A stretch of 64,000 bases of DNA from Flavobacteriales bacterium (GCA_023251095.1 JAHEZL010000016.1:1-64000), one strand, 5' to 3'; shown: positions 32,599 to 42,976, counted from the first letter of the stretch. Notes: generated by a model from the letters alone, not told the origin. Translations and numbers: made by a program.

Positions 32599-34704
32599 TC
32601 ATGAATTAGGATACTCTATCCTCACATGATAAATATTCATCAACATTTTCTTCAGCATCTTTTTAATCTGCGATATTTCTTTCAAAGTAATATCAGCGTT
32701 GATGAACTGCTGTTCTTCAATTTGTTTATTAATGACGCGCTCTACAAGCTGTTCAATTTTTTCAGAATTCACTTCTTTCAATGCTCTTGATGCAGCTTCC
32801 ACTGAATCGGCCATCATCAATACTGCCGATTCTTTGGAGAAAGGAATCGGACCCGGATAGGTATATAATTTCTCGTCAATTGTTTCATCCGGAAATTCAT
32901 TCATCGCTTTTCTGTAAAAAAACTCCGCTCTGGTAGTACCGTGATGCGTGCGAATGAAATCAATTATTTGCTCAGGCACCCTGTATTTTTTAGCGATTTC
33001 AATTCCCCTGATCACGTGCGTAATAATAATTCTTGCGCTTTCTTCCGTCGACAATTCATTGTGCGGATTAACACCCGTAGCCTGGTTTTCTATAAAATAC
33101 ATCGGTCGCTCCATTTTACCAACATCATGATACAGCGCTGCGGTTCTGATGAGCAAGGCATTTCCGCCCACTTTAAAAATGGCAGCTTCGGCAAGGTTGG
33201 CCACCTGCAGCGAATGCTGAAAAGTACCCGGAGCTTTCAAAGACAATTCTCTGAGTAAGGTATTATTGGTATCGGCCAATTCAAGTAAAGTGATATCCGA
33301 AATAAATCCGAACATCTTTTCAAAAGCATAAATCATTGGAAAGGCAAACATGGTAAAGCCTGCACTGATGGCGAACCACGTGAAATTTCTGCCGCTGATC
33401 TGATTCAGATCCCCTTCCTGCAGTAAACTCACTGCAAAGAAAATAACACTGTAAGTTAAAAATATCAATCCCGCAGTAATAAAGAGCTGCGCTCTTTTTC
33501 TATAATTTACAAATCCGAAAATGGCCACTATACCGGCGATGAACTGAGAAAATATAAAAGTAAAACTATCCGACACCATAAAACCGATGATCATCAGTAT
33601 AATGATATGGGAGAAAAAGGCAGTACGGGTATCAAAGAAAGAGCGGACTACAATTGGAACCAGACAGAAAGGAATCAGATAAACATTAAGTCTTTCGAAA
33701 TGTAAAATAACGATGGTAGCCAGCACAAATAAATTAACCAGCAGCAGTAAAAAAAAGAGATGCTTGTTGTTGTTAAAAATTTCGCGGCGGAAAAAAAACA
33801 AGTACAGAAAAAATCCACCTATTGCTATTGCTATCAATATAATTTGTGCGAGCAATACCAGCAAACGTTTATTTTTTTCCAGGGTTTGCGATTCATATTT
33901 TGCTTTATAGGAATTCAGCATGTCAAACTTCTGCTTATCCACAATATCTCCCCGTTTGATAATGCTTTGCCCTTCGGAAATGATACCCACTGCAGCTACT
34001 TCCAGTTTGGATAATTCATTGGCTAAAACCAATTCGGTTTTTTTAGTGTCGTAAATAATATTGGCCGCATCTTTTTGCAAAACCTTTTCAATGATGGGAA
34101 GGAGGGTTTCTTTTTCGGAGATATTGGTTTGCAAAGTATTTTCAGCAAATTCAAAAGCCGTTTTTAAAGTGAATACATCTTCCTTATAAAAGGCCGATGC
34201 CACCACATTGTCTTTAATCACATAAAAAGCAGTAGTGTCATTTAGTTTATCGAGTTCATCCGACAATTCAACCAATCCCTTTTTGTAAATATCCGACAGG
34301 ATTTCCTCGCCCAAAGCGAAGTAGTGTTTGTTTAATTCGGCAATATCCTCATCGTGTTGTGTTTTGTGGGCACGGTGATTTTCATCTTCTATATCAGCCG
34401 AAAGCAATTGATCAAACAAAATAATTTGCTCCTCTTTTTTATTTCTGTTGTATTTGAAATACAAAGTTTTATTGGAGACAATTTTTTCTCTTTCTGTTTT
34501 TATTTCCTCTCCGTTTTTTAAAATAGGAACATCAAAAGGAGCATATAAATTATCGTAATGCCAGGGTTTGTTTTTTTGAAATTCATATTTAAAAGAAACT
34601 TCTCTCGGCATTAAAAAAACAACAAAGGCAATGGTGCCCACAAACAACATAGCCTTGTATAAGGCGTCGTGATTGTTTCTTATGCGTTCGATAATTTTTT
34701 TCAT
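32599..34704 (-). CDS. 7TM-HD phosphohydrolase (PgpH-type c-di-AMP phosphodiesterase)
   Basis: 701 residues. Order: a membrane anchor (about 18-34), an extracytoplasmic 7TMR-HDED domain (35-280), seven membrane helices (about 280-480), and a cytoplasmic HD domain containing ALYHDVGKMERPMYF (about 525), HVIRGIEIAKKY and HHGTTRAEFFY. PgpH proteins degrade the second messenger c-di-AMP to pApA and respond to a signal sensed by the outer domain. The gene is alone on its strand between a repeat and a MATE gene. I did not see a diadenylate cyclase in the window. Confidence 0.88.
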   Translation of the reverse strand: MKKIIERIRNNHDALYKAMLFVGTIAFVVFLMPREVSFKYEFQKNKPWHYDNLYAPFDVPILKNGEEIKTEREKIVSNKTLYFKYNRNKKEEQIILFDQLLSADIEDENHRAHKTQHDEDIAELNKHYFALGEEILSDIYKKGLVELSDELDKLNDTTAFYVIKDNVVASAFYKEDVFTLKTAFEFAENTLQTNISEKETLLPIIEKVLQKDAANIIYDTKKTELVLANELSKLEVAAVGIISEGQSIIKRGDIVDKQKFDMLNSYKAKYESQTLEKNKRLLVLLAQIILIAIAIGGFFLYLFFFRREIFNNNKHLFFLLLLVNLFVLATIVILHFERLNVYLIPFCLVPIVVRSFFDTRTAFFSHIIILMIIGFMVSDSFTFIFSQFIAGIVAIFGFVNYRKRAQLFITAGLIFLTYSVIFFAVSLLQEGDLNQISGRNFTWFAISAGFTMFAFPMIYAFEKMFGFISDITLLELADTNNTLLRELSLKAPGTFQHSLQVANLAEAAIFKVGGNALLIRTAALYHDVGKMERPMYFIENQATGVNPHNELSTEESARIIITHVIRGIEIAKKYRVPEQIIDFIRTHHGTTRAEFFYRKAMNEFPDETIDEKLYTYPGPIPFSKESAVLMMADSVEAASRALKEVNSEKIEQLVERVINKQIEEQQFINADITLKEISQIKKMLKKMLMNIYHVRIEYPNS

Positions 34705-34738
34705 CTCTTTTTACTGCCCTAAATGTAAAGCATATCCG

Positions 34739-36127
34739 CTACAATTTCACCTCTTTCCACTTTCCTTTTTTGAAATAGTACCAGGAAATCAATGCTATAA
34801 ACACCTCCGCGAGCGGCACTGCAATGAAAGCACCGGTTGCTTTCATATCCAATCCTTCCGCGAAAATATAGGCCAGCGGAATCTGGAGTAACCAGAAGCA
34901 AATGAAATTAATAACAGTAGGTGTTTTGGTATCGCCGGCGCCATTGAGTGCCTGCGTCATCACCATCGCAATGCCATAAAAAATATAACCCGAACCGATG
35001 ATGCGCAAAGCTTCGGATCCATAGGCCACCACTACTTCATCCTGAGTAAAAATACGAATGATAGGATTGGCAAAAAGCAAAAACAAAAGTGTTACAAAAG
35101 CCATAAAAATGGCATTGTATTTTGCGGTAAGCATAACACTTTGCTCAGCCCGTTCAATTTGTTTGGCGCCTAAATTTTGTCCGACTAAAGTTGCTGCAGC
35201 ATTGCTGAGACCCCATGCCGGTAAAATAAAGAAAACCACATTACGGAATGCCACCTGATAGCCTGCAGAAGCTGCCGTCCCTCCTGTTTCAGCCACCAAA
35301 CGTGCCAAAACAATCCAGCTGCCGCTGGCAATAATAAATTGAAAAGTAGCAGGCCAGGCAATATTTAAAATCGATTTCACTATCACTTTATCCAATTTAA
35401 AATGGTGGGCATATACCTTTAAAATACCGCTTCCTTTAAATAAATGATAGCATTGATACAACACTCCCGTGCTTCTGCCTATTACAGTGGCTATGGCAGC
35501 ACCTTTCAATCCGAAAATTTCAATAAAAATCGGACACAAAACAATATTGATCAAACTGGCGATCCACAAACTTTTCATGGCCATTGCAGCATTTCCTGCA
35601 CCGCGAAAAATACCGTTGATTAAAAACAAAAACACTATAGCCGAACTTCCGCCCAGCATGATGCGCGTAAATACTGCTCCGTCGCGCACTACCTCTTCAC
35701 TCGCTCCCATTAAGCTGAGAATTTCACTGGCGTAAATCATTCCCGCAATACTTATCGCTAAAGAAACCACTGCGGCAACCAATAAGGATTGTACGCCCGC
35801 ACGCGCTGCAGCTTCAGGATCTTTTTCACCAATTCTCCGGGCTACCATCGCTGTTGCTCCCGTACTCAAACCAATGGCCACCGAATAAATAATCATCACC
35901 ACCGATTCTGTTAAACCTACAGTGGCAATAGCATTTTGTCCGAGTTTCCCCACAAAAAACATGTCTACAACCGCAAAAACGCTTTCCAGACTCAACTCCA
36001 AAATCATTGGAATAGCCAGTAAAAATACCGCTTTGCGAATACTACCTTGTGTATAATCCTGTTCTTCGCCGTTGAGCGACAGTTTAATTATTTTCCAGAA
36101 ACTCGCTATCCTTTCTTTAATGACCAT
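34739..36127 (-). CDS. MATE-family multidrug/toxin exporter
   Basis: 462 residues with twelve helices. Both MATE halves show their typical openings: LLAIPMILELSLESVFAVVDMFFVGKLG with GLSTGATAMVARRIGE in the first, and AWPATFQFIIASGSW with AWGLSNAAATLVGQNLGA in the second. It exports cationic drugs or metabolites using a Na+ or H+ gradient. It follows the DUF3995 gene by 4 bp. The substrate is unknown. Confidence 0.92.
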   Translation of the reverse strand: MVIKERIASFWKIIKLSLNGEEQDYTQGSIRKAVFLLAIPMILELSLESVFAVVDMFFVGKLGQNAIATVGLTESVVMIIYSVAIGLSTGATAMVARRIGEKDPEAAARAGVQSLLVAAVVSLAISIAGMIYASEILSLMGASEEVVRDGAVFTRIMLGGSSAIVFLFLINGIFRGAGNAAMAMKSLWIASLINIVLCPIFIEIFGLKGAAIATVIGRSTGVLYQCYHLFKGSGILKVYAHHFKLDKVIVKSILNIAWPATFQFIIASGSWIVLARLVAETGGTAASAGYQVAFRNVVFFILPAWGLSNAAATLVGQNLGAKQIERAEQSVMLTAKYNAIFMAFVTLLFLLFANPIIRIFTQDEVVVAYGSEALRIIGSGYIFYGIAMVMTQALNGAGDTKTPTVINFICFWLLQIPLAYIFAEGLDMKATGAFIAVPLAEVFIALISWYYFKKGKWKEVKL

Positions 36128-36131
36128 ATTT

Positions 36132-36557
36132 TCAATAAAACAATTCTATAATTACTCCCAAAATCCCTATCAATAAACAAAGTGGTGAAAAATATTTTGT
36201 ATCCAAAACCCCGAAATCGGTGTTTTTAATTTTCTTAAAGAAACCCACATATTTAAAATCACCTGTGGCTCTTAAAACAAAGATCAGAGAAATGATCCAC
36301 AATAAATAATCCGTCATCCAAAGCGGAAGAAGCATATTCAAAAGCTCAACTTTTACCAGAACAAACAAGCCGAATCCCAACAATGCCAATCCTACTATAA
36401 AACAATCAATGGCTTTTGGTTTCAATACTATTTCATTTTTTTCATTGGAAGGCACGGCAGTATCCCGTCCCCATCTTCCCCCAAATCCCCAATAAATATG
36501 AATTCCCGAAAGAAATAAAAACACGATAAATAAAAGGATTCCAACTAACGCCATCAT
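36132..36557 (-). CDS. DUF3995 membrane protein
   Basis: 141 residues with four membrane helices (about 3-22, 50-70, 80-98 and 118-140). The opening SGIHIYWGFGGRWGRD is the hallmark of DUF3995, whose function is unknown. It is probably co-transcribed with the MATE exporter (gap 4 bp). The first two codons are both ATG, so the start may be 3 bp downstream. Confidence 0.75.
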   Translation of the reverse strand: MMALVGILLFIVFLFLSGIHIYWGFGGRWGRDTAVPSNEKNEIVLKPKAIDCFIVGLALLGFGLFVLVKVELLNMLLPLWMTDYLLWIISLIFVLRATGDFKYVGFFKKIKNTDFGVLDTKYFSPLCLLIGILGVIIELFY

Positions 36558-36616
36558 AGAAATTGTTTTTGTTACCCCCCGCCGCGAATTTAAAAAGTCT
36601 TTTCAAAAAATTCCCT

Positions 36617-36624
36617 TACTTTTG
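36617..36624 (+). promoter_or_regulatory. Aminotransferase promoter -7 box
   Basis: TACTTTTG, a full match to the Bacteroidota TAnnTTTG box, 26 bp before the start codon of the aminotransferase gene. Confidence 0.6.
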
Positions 36625-36650
36625 TCGCACTAAATTAAAACCACGAAAAA

Positions 36651-37847
36651 ATGACTCACATTTCTCAAAGAGTACAAAGTCTTGTAGAATCTGCAACCAT
36701 TGCTATGACAGCAAAAAGCAGAGAACTGAAAGCACAGGGATTAGACATTATCAGCTTAAGCATCGGAGAACCCGATTTCAATACTCCTGATCACGTGAAG
36801 AACGCCGCTAAGAAGGCCATCGATGATAACTTCAGCAAATACCCACCGGTTGCAGGATACCCTGATTTGCAACAAGCCATTGCCAATAAATTCAAAAGAG
36901 AAAACAATATTGAATATGCTCCGAATCAAATCGTAGTTTCTACAGGCGCGAAACAATCTATCGCCAATGTGATCCTTTCTGTTATTGATCCGGGAGATGA
37001 AGTTATTTTACCTGCTCCTTACTGGGTGAGCTATGCCGACTTAGTGAAACTGGCAGGTGGTATTCCGGTTGAAGTTAAAGCAGGAGTTGAAAATGATTTT
37101 AAAATCACTGCTAAACAATTGTCGGATGCGATCACTAAAAAAACAAGATTAATCGTTTATTCTTCTCCATGTAATCCATCTGGATCTGTTTATTCTTCTG
37201 CTGAGCTGGAAGGATTGGCAAAAGAAGTGATCAAACACGAAGAACTATATGTACTGGCCGACGAAATTTACGAATACATTAATTTCACCAACGAACGTAC
37301 CGCAAGTATGGCTTCTTTTGATTTTGTAAAAGACCGCGTTATCACTGTAAATGGTGTGGCGAAAGGTTTTGCAATGACAGGCTGGAGAATCGGTTACATG
37401 GGTGCTCCGCTTTGGTTGGCTAAGGCTTGCGATAAATTACAGGGACAAATTACTTCAGGTGCCAACACCATCGCTCAAAAAGCGACTGTTGCTGCGGTGA
37501 ACGAAGGAATCAACCTTACCCACGAAATGAAAGCTGCTTTCTTAAGAAGAAGAGATTTAGTTTTAGGAAAACTGAAAGAAATTCCGGGATTGAAAACAAA
37601 CATTCCTCAAGGAGCTTTTTACATCTTCCCTGATGTATCTCATTACCTTGGAAAAAAATTCAAAGACAAAGTCATTAAAACAGGTGACGATTTAGCGATG
37701 TTCTTATTGGACGAAGCTTTGGTTGCTTGCGTAGGCGGTGATTCATTCGGATCTCCTGAATGTATCCGTATTTCTTACGCTACTTCCGATGACGTTTTGG
37801 TAGAAGCCATCAGCAGAATCAAAAAAGCTCTGGAAAAATTATCATAA
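36651..37847 (+). CDS. Class I/II aspartate-type aminotransferase
   Basis: 398 residues, a fold-type I PLP enzyme of the aspartate aminotransferase subgroup Ib. Marks are LSIGEPDFNTPDHVK, YPPVAGYPDLQQAI, PAPYWVSYADLVKLAGG, SSPCNPSGSVY, VLADEIYEYI, the PLP-binding Lys238 in VAKGFAMTGWRIGY and the late arginine in CIRISYA. It exchanges amino groups between aspartate (or prephenate) and 2-oxoglutarate. It is followed after 3 bp by the PfkB gene, so the two are an operon, though a shared pathway is not obvious. Confidence 0.92.
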   Translation: MTHISQRVQSLVESATIAMTAKSRELKAQGLDIISLSIGEPDFNTPDHVKNAAKKAIDDNFSKYPPVAGYPDLQQAIANKFKRENNIEYAPNQIVVSTGAKQSIANVILSVIDPGDEVILPAPYWVSYADLVKLAGGIPVEVKAGVENDFKITAKQLSDAITKKTRLIVYSSPCNPSGSVYSSAELEGLAKEVIKHEELYVLADEIYEYINFTNERTASMASFDFVKDRVITVNGVAKGFAMTGWRIGYMGAPLWLAKACDKLQGQITSGANTIAQKATVAAVNEGINLTHEMKAAFLRRRDLVLGKLKEIPGLKTNIPQGAFYIFPDVSHYLGKKFKDKVIKTGDDLAMFLLDEALVACVGGDSFGSPECIRISYATSDDVLVEAISRIKKALEKLS

Positions 37848-37850
37848 TTA

Positions 37851-38834
37851 ATGAGCAAATCCTCTATAGAAAAAGCATTCGAGTCGTTCAACAATAAAAC
37901 TTGTTTAATTGTTGGCGACTCTATGGTGGATGCTTATTTATGGGGCAATGTTTCAAGGATTTCCCCTGAAGCTCCGGTTCCCGTTGTTTCTATCAGCAAA
38001 AGAGAAAACCGACTGGGAGGTGCTGCCAACGTTGCATTGAACATCATTGCTTTAGGCGCCACTCCTATTCTATGTGGTGTTATCGGCAACGATACTAAAG
38101 GCGATACTTTCAAACAATTATTAAAAGAAAGCGCTCTTTCCGACGAAGGAATCATTACCGACAACAAAAGAAAAACCACTTCTAAAACCCGCGTGATCAG
38201 CGCTGCGCATCACATGCTGCGCGTGGATGAAGAAACAACTGAAAACATCAGTCTGGTTACCGAAGACATTCTTTTGACCCGAATTAAAAAACTAATTGAC
38301 GAGAAAAAAATTGATGTTATCATTCTTGAAGATTACAACAAAGGAGTGCTGACCGAAAAAGTAATTCTCAGCACTATCAAACTCGCGAAAGAGAAAAACA
38401 TTCCTGTAAGTGTTGACCCTAAAAAAAGTAACTTTTTTGTTTATCAGGATGCTACTTTATTTAAACCGAACTTAAAGGAGTTTATTGAAGGCACTAAAAT
38501 GGAATGGTCGGGATTCAACCTGGAAACCCTTCAAAAACAAGCCAAAAAATTTAAAGAAGAATTAAACATCAATAAGGTACTCATCACCCTCTCTGAAAAA
38601 GGAGCTTTGATTTGCGGCGAAAAGGAAATTCATGTTCCGGCCGAAGTAAGAAATATTGCGGATGTATCGGGAGCAGGCGACACTGTTATTGCTGTTGCTT
38701 CCCTCGCTTTAGCAGCAGGAATGAGCGATGAAGAAATTGTGAGAATTTCCAATCTGGCCGGCGGACTTGTTTGCGAAAAAGTAGGCGTTGTTCCTATTGA
38801 TAAACAGCAATTACTTGCAGAAGCATGCAAATAA
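37851..38834 (+). CDS. PfkB-family kinase, HldE N-terminal (heptose-7-phosphate kinase) type
   Basis: 327 residues. The sequence NKTCLIVGDSMVDAYLWGNVSRISPEAPVPVV, ENRLGGAANVALNI and the terminal ADVSGAGDTVIAV (catalytic Asp) match the kinase domain of HldE/RfaE, which makes ADP-heptose for lipopolysaccharide. The second, nucleotidyltransferase domain is missing, so this is a stand-alone kinase (HldA-like). HldE-type kinases of this length also occur as sugar kinases of other use. It follows the aminotransferase gene. Confidence 0.82.
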   Translation: MSKSSIEKAFESFNNKTCLIVGDSMVDAYLWGNVSRISPEAPVPVVSISKRENRLGGAANVALNIIALGATPILCGVIGNDTKGDTFKQLLKESALSDEGIITDNKRKTTSKTRVISAAHHMLRVDEETTENISLVTEDILLTRIKKLIDEKKIDVIILEDYNKGVLTEKVILSTIKLAKEKNIPVSVDPKKSNFFVYQDATLFKPNLKEFIEGTKMEWSGFNLETLQKQAKKFKEELNINKVLITLSEKGALICGEKEIHVPAEVRNIADVSGAGDTVIAVASLALAAGMSDEEIVRISNLAGGLVCEKVGVVPIDKQQLLAEACK

Positions 38835-38898
38835 TGAGTGAAATTTGAAATAAAAAACTAAATTTGAAAAACATTAATAATACAAACACCTTAGTTTC

Positions 38899-39279
38899 AT
38901 GGCGATTTTCAAAATAGAAGGAACACCTAAATCACCTACAGTGATTTTAGATTTCGAAAGCGGTTTGCTGGAATTAAAAGGCAGATCTATTCCTGAAGAT
39001 TCAATTGATTTCTACGCTCCTATCATTGAATCCGTGAACAAATATGTTCTCGCGCCTCAGGCCAAAACAACCGTTAATATTCAACTGGAATATTTCAACA
39101 CCAGTTCATCTAAATGTATCCTGGATCTTTTCAAGTCGCTGGAAGCTGTTGCCAAAGCCAACAAAGAAATCATCATCAACTGGCATTATGAAGAAGATGA
39201 TGAAGATATGCAGGAAGTTGGAAAAGACTACCAGTCAATTATTAAGATCCCTTTCAAAATGATTCAAATAGAGGAGTAA
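38899..39279 (+). CDS. DUF1987/SiaC-type regulatory phosphoprotein
   Basis: 126 residues. The sequence FKIEGTPKSPTVILDFESGLLELKGRSIPEDS and the central YFNTSSSKCILDLFKSLEAV match DUF1987. In Pseudomonas the SiaC member is phosphorylated on a threonine in this central segment and binds a diguanylate cyclase. No SiaA phosphatase or SiaB kinase gene lies nearby, so its partners are elsewhere. It is followed by an intrinsic terminator, so the aminotransferase-PfkB-SiaC group probably forms one unit. Confidence 0.85.
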   Translation: MAIFKIEGTPKSPTVILDFESGLLELKGRSIPEDSIDFYAPIIESVNKYVLAPQAKTTVNIQLEYFNTSSSKCILDLFKSLEAVAKANKEIIINWHYEEDDEDMQEVGKDYQSIIKIPFKMIQIEE

Positions 39280-39298
39280 TTTTCTCTCCCCGATTTTT

Positions 39299-39331
39299 AA
39301 AATGGTGTTTATAAATTAAACACCATTTTTG
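39299..39331 (+). terminator. Intrinsic terminator after the DUF1987 gene
   Basis: 13-bp stem AAAATGGTGTTTA/TAAACACCATTTT with a 5-nt loop and trailing T. Confidence 0.85.
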
Positions 39332-39402
39332 TTTACAATAGCCTTGTATTCATTTCCCGACTTTCCTATATTTACGCCACACACGAAAACTAACTTTATT
39401 TT

Positions 39403-41313
39403 ATGGCAACCAGAATCAGAACTTTTGAAGAGTATCAATCTGAATACAAAAAAAGCGTTGACAATCCCGAAGGCTTTTGGGCCGAACAAGCAGAATCATT
39501 TGTTTGGAAAAAGAAATGGGACAAGGTTTTAAACTGGAATTTTAAAGAGCCGAAAATAGAATGGTTTGTCAATGGCAAACTGAACATCACCGAAAACTGT
39601 CTCGATCGCCACTTAGCTACCCGCGCCAATCAAACGGCCATCCTTTGGGAACCCAACGAACCATCTGAACCCGCAGTAAAAATCACATATAAAGAATTAC
39701 ACCAAAAAGTTTGTCAGTTCGCCAATGTATTGAAAGCGCATGGCGTTGTAAAAGGCGACAGAGTTTGCTTATATATGCCTATGGTGCCTGAGTTGGCTAT
39801 TGCCTGTTTGGCCTGCGCGAGATTAGGCGCTGTTCACTCGGTAGTATTTGCCGGATTTTCTGCCAACGCTTTGTCGGATCGTATCAATGATGCCAAAGCA
39901 AAAGTGGTCATTACTTCTGATGGCAATGCCCGCGGAGCAAAGGCTATCGGCGTGAAATCAGTAGTGGATGAAGCATTAAAAACCTGTCCGACCGTAAAAT
40001 CTTCCATCGTTTTCAAAAGAACCAACTCTCCTGTGGAAATGGTTGGCGGCCGCGATTATTGGTGGCATGAAGAAACAGCCAAACAAAATTCAGTGTGTGA
40101 TGCTGTTGAAGTAGATTCCGAAGACATGCTCTTCATTTTATATACATCAGGCTCAACAGGTCAGCCTAAAGGTGTGGTGCATACCACTGGCGGATTCATG
40201 GTATATACCGATTATACTTTCCGCAATGCTTTTCAATATGAAGAAGGAGAAACTTACTGGTGTACTGCCGATATAGGCTGGATCACCGGACACTCTTATA
40301 TAGTATACGGTCCGTTATTGGCCGGAGCAACAACCCTAATGTTTGAAGGCGTACCTACTTATCCCGATGCAGGAAGATTTTGGGAAGTTTGCCAAAAACA
40401 CAAAGTAAACATCTTCTACACCGCTCCAACAGCTATTCGTGCGCTGATGGCCTTTGGTGATGAATTGCCAAAAAAATACGATTTGAGTTCTCTTCGTGCT
40501 TTAGGCTCGGTTGGTGAACCCATCAATCAGGAAGCATGGGAATGGTATTACAAAAACGTAGGAAATGAAAAATGCCCTATCGTTGATACTTACTGGCAAA
40601 CAGAAACCGGAGGATTCATGATCTCTCCTATGGCCGGAGTAACCAAAGAAAAAGCAACTTACGCGACTTTACCTATGCCGGGAATTCAACCGATTTTGGT
40701 GGATGCCGAAGGAAAAGAAATCACAGGAAATGACGTGGAAGGAAACTTATGCATTAAGTTCCCGTGGCCTTCTATCATCCGCACTACCTATGGTGATCAT
40801 GAAAGATGCCGCACCACTTACTTCTCTACTTATGAAGACAAATATTTCACCGGCGACGGATGTAAACGCGATGAAAACGGTTATTACAGAATTACCGGTC
40901 GTGTGGACGACGTGATCAATGTATCAGGCCACCGTATGGGGACTGCCGAAGTGGAAAACGCCATCAACGAACATCCTAAAGTAATTGAATCTGCTGTGGT
41001 AGGTTATCCTCATGATATTAAGGGACAAGGTATTTACGCTTATGTTATTTGTGAAGAAGCTATCGACAATGCCGATGCTTTCCGAAAAGAAGTTCTCGAT
41101 ATCGTAACTAAAATCATCGGTCCGATTGCAAAACCCGATAAAATTCAAATTGTACCCGGCTTGCCTAAAACACGCTCAGGAAAAATCATGAGAAGAATTT
41201 TAAGAAAGGTAGCCGAAGGCGATGTTTCAAACTTAGGAGACACCTCTACTTTATTGGATCCATCTGTGGTTGAAGGCATTGTGAAAGGTGCCCTGGTTCC
41301 TGTGAAAGCATAA
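39403..41313 (+). CDS. acs: Acetyl-CoA synthetase
   Basis: 636 residues, an ANL-superfamily ligase. The AMP-binding P-loop YTSGSTGQPKGVVHTTGG is at about 243-260. WCTADIGWITGHSY, DTYWQTETGG, the hinge GRVDDVINVSGHRMGTAEVE and the C-terminal SGKIMRRILRK (catalytic lysine, the site of acetylation) follow in family order. It activates acetate with ATP and CoA. It stands alone downstream of the terminator at 39299-39331. A second, related ligase for acetoacetate is at 57514. Confidence 0.96.
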   Translation: MATRIRTFEEYQSEYKKSVDNPEGFWAEQAESFVWKKKWDKVLNWNFKEPKIEWFVNGKLNITENCLDRHLATRANQTAILWEPNEPSEPAVKITYKELHQKVCQFANVLKAHGVVKGDRVCLYMPMVPELAIACLACARLGAVHSVVFAGFSANALSDRINDAKAKVVITSDGNARGAKAIGVKSVVDEALKTCPTVKSSIVFKRTNSPVEMVGGRDYWWHEETAKQNSVCDAVEVDSEDMLFILYTSGSTGQPKGVVHTTGGFMVYTDYTFRNAFQYEEGETYWCTADIGWITGHSYIVYGPLLAGATTLMFEGVPTYPDAGRFWEVCQKHKVNIFYTAPTAIRALMAFGDELPKKYDLSSLRALGSVGEPINQEAWEWYYKNVGNEKCPIVDTYWQTETGGFMISPMAGVTKEKATYATLPMPGIQPILVDAEGKEITGNDVEGNLCIKFPWPSIIRTTYGDHERCRTTYFSTYEDKYFTGDGCKRDENGYYRITGRVDDVINVSGHRMGTAEVENAINEHPKVIESAVVGYPHDIKGQGIYAYVICEEAIDNADAFRKEVLDIVTKIIGPIAKPDKIQIVPGLPKTRSGKIMRRILRKVAEGDVSNLGDTSTLLDPSVVEGIVKGALVPVKA

Positions 41314-41441
41314 GGATTACTCCGAAATATGTAAGAAGTAAATTTGTTTCCTGCTGAAAAACAGCAAATTAAATTTCTATTAAATTGACATGCAACCTAT
41401 TATTTAATAGTTTCGTTTCACTAACATGTAAAGAGTAAACT

Positions 41442-42974
41442 ATGGAGATTAATTTTAGTGTCGTTAGATTTATTGCATGTATTGGATTTCTGTTTTCTTT
41501 AAACAATTCATCCGCGCAAATCACCTATTCTTACGGAACCTATACCGGTGACGGAAATGCTACTCAAGACATAACCTGGGTAGGTTTTAAACCAGATGTT
41601 CTTCTTGTAAAAGCAGACAATGCCGGAGCAGGATACAATGGATGGGTAGCTTTATCCAGTATGCCTGCGGGATACGCAAAAGATTTAACCAGTACTGGTG
41701 TTTTGGTAACGGGACGAATTAACTCTTTAACTGCAGTAGCCAATGGATTCAGAGTTGGAAATAATGCACAGGCGAACAATAACACCACAAAATATTATTT
41801 CGTTGCTTTTAAGGCTGGTACTGATTGTAAAGTGGGCGTTCAAAATTCGCAATCCGACTGGGGTACACAAGGCACCACAGGTTTTGGATTTCAACCCGAA
41901 ATGGTTTGGATTTTTAATGACGGAGCACTTGGTTCCAATTGTAATGCCGTTGGTTTGCGAAATATGACTGCCAACAATAAAGAAGTAAAATGGAATAGCG
42001 GAGATTATGGCAATGGTCTTTGGATCACTTCTTATGATGCCGATGGATTCACTTCTGGCTCGTGGGCAAATGGTAACGACGGAACTTTAAATTACTATGC
42101 AGCCTTTAATTTTAGCTCAGCAACAACAGCGGTAAATGGAACTTATGTTGGGAACGCAGCAGATGACAGAGATATAAACTGCGGAACAACAGCCGCTCCT
42201 GATTTTGTCATCATTTTGAATGATGCCAACGTTGGGCAAATTCCTTTCAGAACATCATCAATGGCTACAAATAAGGCCTTTCACCCTGTTACTACAGCAT
42301 TGACAGCAAGTATTATTAAATCATCTACTGCCGGCAATTTTCGATTGGGAACAGACGTAACGTCAAACGGGAACGGTTCAAATTATTACTACGCCGCAAT
42401 GTCGTCAGGAAATACCTTGCCCATTGAATTATTAAGCTTCAACGCAAAAAAAGAAGATGGAAAAGTAGCTGTTAAATGGTCAACAGCTTCTGAAATAAAT
42501 AATGATTTTTTCACTATCGAGCGCTCTCATGATGGCGACAATTGGGAAATCTTAAAAGAAACCAAAGGGGCAGGAAATTCAAGTTCATTAATAGAATATG
42601 TAGAATATGACGAAGCGCCTTACGAAGGCGTTTCTTATTACAGATTGAAACAAACCGATTACGACGGCCAGTTCAAATATTCACAAACCGCTTCAGTAGG
42701 TAAAAACAATGATCATTCATTAACCATCACCGCTTTTCCAAATCCGGTGAACAACTATTTGTTTGTTGAGTTTGAAACTAAAATAAACAGCAACATTGAT
42801 GCTTCTCTTTACGATCAAAATGGCATTAGAGTAAAACAGGTTTTAAAAAATTACTACGACAAAGGATCTTACAAAGTATTGATATATACCGACGAGCTTC
42901 CTTCAGGATTTTACTACATCCGCTTAAATACGAATACCGAAGGTGTTGCTACAAAAGTGAGTATTGTTCACTAA
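41442..42974 (+). CDS. T9SS type A exported protein with repeated glycine-rich beta domain
   Basis: 510 residues with a signal peptide ending NNSSAQ. Residues 25-320 hold two repeats of a beta-rich motif (GTYTGDGNATQDITWVGFKPDVLLVKA; GTYVGNAADDRDINC...PDFVIILNDA), a domain usually annotated as DUF7483-like. A spacer LPIELLSFNAKKEDGKVAVKWSTASEINNDFFTIERS is the typical join before the T9SS tail. The type A sorting domain (ITAFPNPVNNYLFVEFE to LPSGFYYIRLNT) closes the protein. The role at the cell surface is unknown. It is convergent with the SMR gene (stops 2 bp apart). Confidence 0.85.
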   Translation: MEINFSVVRFIACIGFLFSLNNSSAQITYSYGTYTGDGNATQDITWVGFKPDVLLVKADNAGAGYNGWVALSSMPAGYAKDLTSTGVLVTGRINSLTAVANGFRVGNNAQANNNTTKYYFVAFKAGTDCKVGVQNSQSDWGTQGTTGFGFQPEMVWIFNDGALGSNCNAVGLRNMTANNKEVKWNSGDYGNGLWITSYDADGFTSGSWANGNDGTLNYYAAFNFSSATTAVNGTYVGNAADDRDINCGTTAAPDFVIILNDANVGQIPFRTSSMATNKAFHPVTTALTASIIKSSTAGNFRLGTDVTSNGNGSNYYYAAMSSGNTLPIELLSFNAKKEDGKVAVKWSTASEINNDFFTIERSHDGDNWEILKETKGAGNSSSLIEYVEYDEAPYEGVSYYRLKQTDYDGQFKYSQTASVGKNNDHSLTITAFPNPVNNYLFVEFETKINSNIDASLYDQNGIRVKQVLKNYYDKGSYKVLIYTDELPSGFYYIRLNTNTEGVATKVSIVH

Positions 42975-42976
42975 TC